This document shows positions 63,518 through 64,000 of a stretch of 64,000 nucleotides of DNA, in pieces. The stretch comes from Corynebacterium faecale (GTDB lineage: Bacteria > Actinomycetota > Actinomycetes > Mycobacteriales > Mycobacteriaceae): positions 806,001-870,000 of the forward strand of contig NZ_CP047204.1 of assembly GCF_030408735.1 (NCBI RefSeq), written 5' to 3'. The position numbers and the translations under genes are program-made. Under the pieces are notes generated by a model that did no database searches, had not been told where the DNA came from, and was given only the letters and a program-made list of their open reading frames with translations. Every line of letters begins with the position of its first letter. The first letter of the stretch is position 1.

Positions 63518-64000
63518 CTAATCCTCGTTGAGCATCTGGTCGAGCACCATCAGCACACCGTCCTCGGTGTTGCTCGGTGCTGAGCGGTCCGCGATGGCTG
63601 CGATGTCAGGATGTGCGTTGGCCATGGCATATGATGTGCCAGCGGCCTGCAGAAGTTCCATGTCATTGAGATAGTCACCGAAGGCCACGGATGCGGACAC
63701 GGGGATGCCCATTGCGTCGCATAGTGTTGTCAGGGCGCGGCCCTTGTCTGCGGACTGATCCATGATGTCCACCCAGTGTTTGCCGGATACCACCACCTTG
63801 TCCTCCGGGGCTGCCTGACGCAGCAGGGGTGCGGCAACCGTCTCGGCGTCCTCGAAGGTGAAAACGGCCACCTTGATCACCTCATCGTTGACCTCGGCGT
63901 ACAGATCGTCCACCTCGGTGAGGGAGAAGTAGTACTTGGAGGCCTCAGCGCGGAAGGCTTCATCGTTGCGCTCCACAAAGGCGCGTTCAGGTCGGCACAC
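63518..64000 (-). CDS. HAD-superfamily (Cof-type) phosphatase, N-terminus outside window
   Basis: The reverse strand encodes at least 160 C-terminal residues of a Cof/YbiV-type HAD hydrolase. It shows the cap-domain end, then DKGRALTTLCDAMGIPVSASVAFGDYLNDMELLQAAGTSYAMANAHPDIAAIADRSAPSNTEDGV, with motif III Lys and motif IV GDYLNDMEL (Asp-rich Mg site). The N-terminal motif I DxD nucleophile is beyond the right edge. The reading frame is open to the edge. Substrates of this family are sugar phosphates, FMN or PLP and cannot be assigned. It converges on ppk2 with a 20-bp gap. Confidence 0.87.
   Translation of the reverse strand: MCRPERAFVERNDEAFRAEASKYYFSLTEVDDLYAEVNDEVIKVAVFTFEDAETVAAPLLRQAAPEDKVVVSGKHWVDIMDQSADKGRALTTLCDAMGIPVSASVAFGDYLNDMELLQAAGTSYAMANAHPDIAAIADRSAPSNTEDGVLMVLDQMLNED

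Overview
This window is a piece of actinobacterial chromosome from a Corynebacterium very close to C. glutamicum. The visibly GC-rich sequence makes C. efficiens the most likely species (inference). Several proteins match the C. glutamicum versions as I remember them almost residue for residue: AmtR (222 aa), BetP (595 aa), Pgi, and the short monofunctional chorismate mutase. Gene order also follows C. glutamicum (thyA-cysQ to ppk2), and parts follow Mycobacterium tuberculosis: mprAB-pepD-moaB2-mscL, galU-moeA-rimJ-membrane protein, and perM-purN-purH. I see no prophage, insertion sequence, CRISPR array, rRNA or tRNA. The window is a conserved core segment with a few accessory-looking cassettes.

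Layout. 0-7 kb: thyA (cut by the left edge), cysQ, a very large Lhr-type helicase, a Nei-type DNA glycosylase and a YccF membrane protein. 7-15 kb: a leftward group dedA / DUF1707 / MFS exporter / pgi, an eRF1-like (baeRF) protein, chorismate mutase, and rightward pcrA. 15-20 kb: a PadR-ABC-FtsX exporter cassette and a secreted M23 peptidase. 20-25 kb: perM-purN-purH ending in a strong terminator, then a CitE-like lyase. 25-31 kb: amtR with a DUF294 protein, then the zinc-independent ribosomal protein genes rpmB-rpmG-rpsN-rpsR (leftward) and rpmE-rpmF (rightward), which flank an ArsR-SulP cassette. 31-36 kb: the envelope-stress module MprA/MprB-HtrA-MoaB-small protein, facing mscL. 36-42 kb: SAF protein, fthC, galU, and the gephyrin-like division module glp-rimJ-glpR-type receptor. 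42-48 kb: MFS, DoxX, zf-HC2 protein, GH13 enzyme, protein O-mannosyltransferase, rsmI. 47.7-54 kb: betP, metG, and a RecQ helicase fused to a phosphoribosyltransferase-like domain. 54-61 kb: cyclase, tatD, rpf2, ksgA, ispE, ABC-F, pdxK and a thiol-redox protein. 61-64 kb: two tandem antibiotic-monooxygenase-fold proteins, a PPK2 with a long lysine/alanine-rich tail, and a HAD phosphatase cut by the right edge.

Themes. Many genes concern the cell envelope and division (PerM, Glp and its receptor, M23, Rpf2, PMT, MprAB/HtrA, MscL, BetP). At many genes a -10-like hexamer lies only 5-9 nt before the start codon with no ribosome binding site, which indicates leaderless transcripts. I used this signal, together with Shine-Dalgarno position, to choose starts. 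Several starts differ from the longest reading frame: arsR at a GTG, glp at a TTG, and pgi, padR, chorismate mutase and others at internal ATGs. The less conventional items are the RecQ-PRT fusion, the PPK2 tail, the degenerate nucleotidyltransferase beside amtR, the 22-bp perfect palindrome before a cysteine-free ArsR, and the paired TTAC-N3-GTAA sites before padR.
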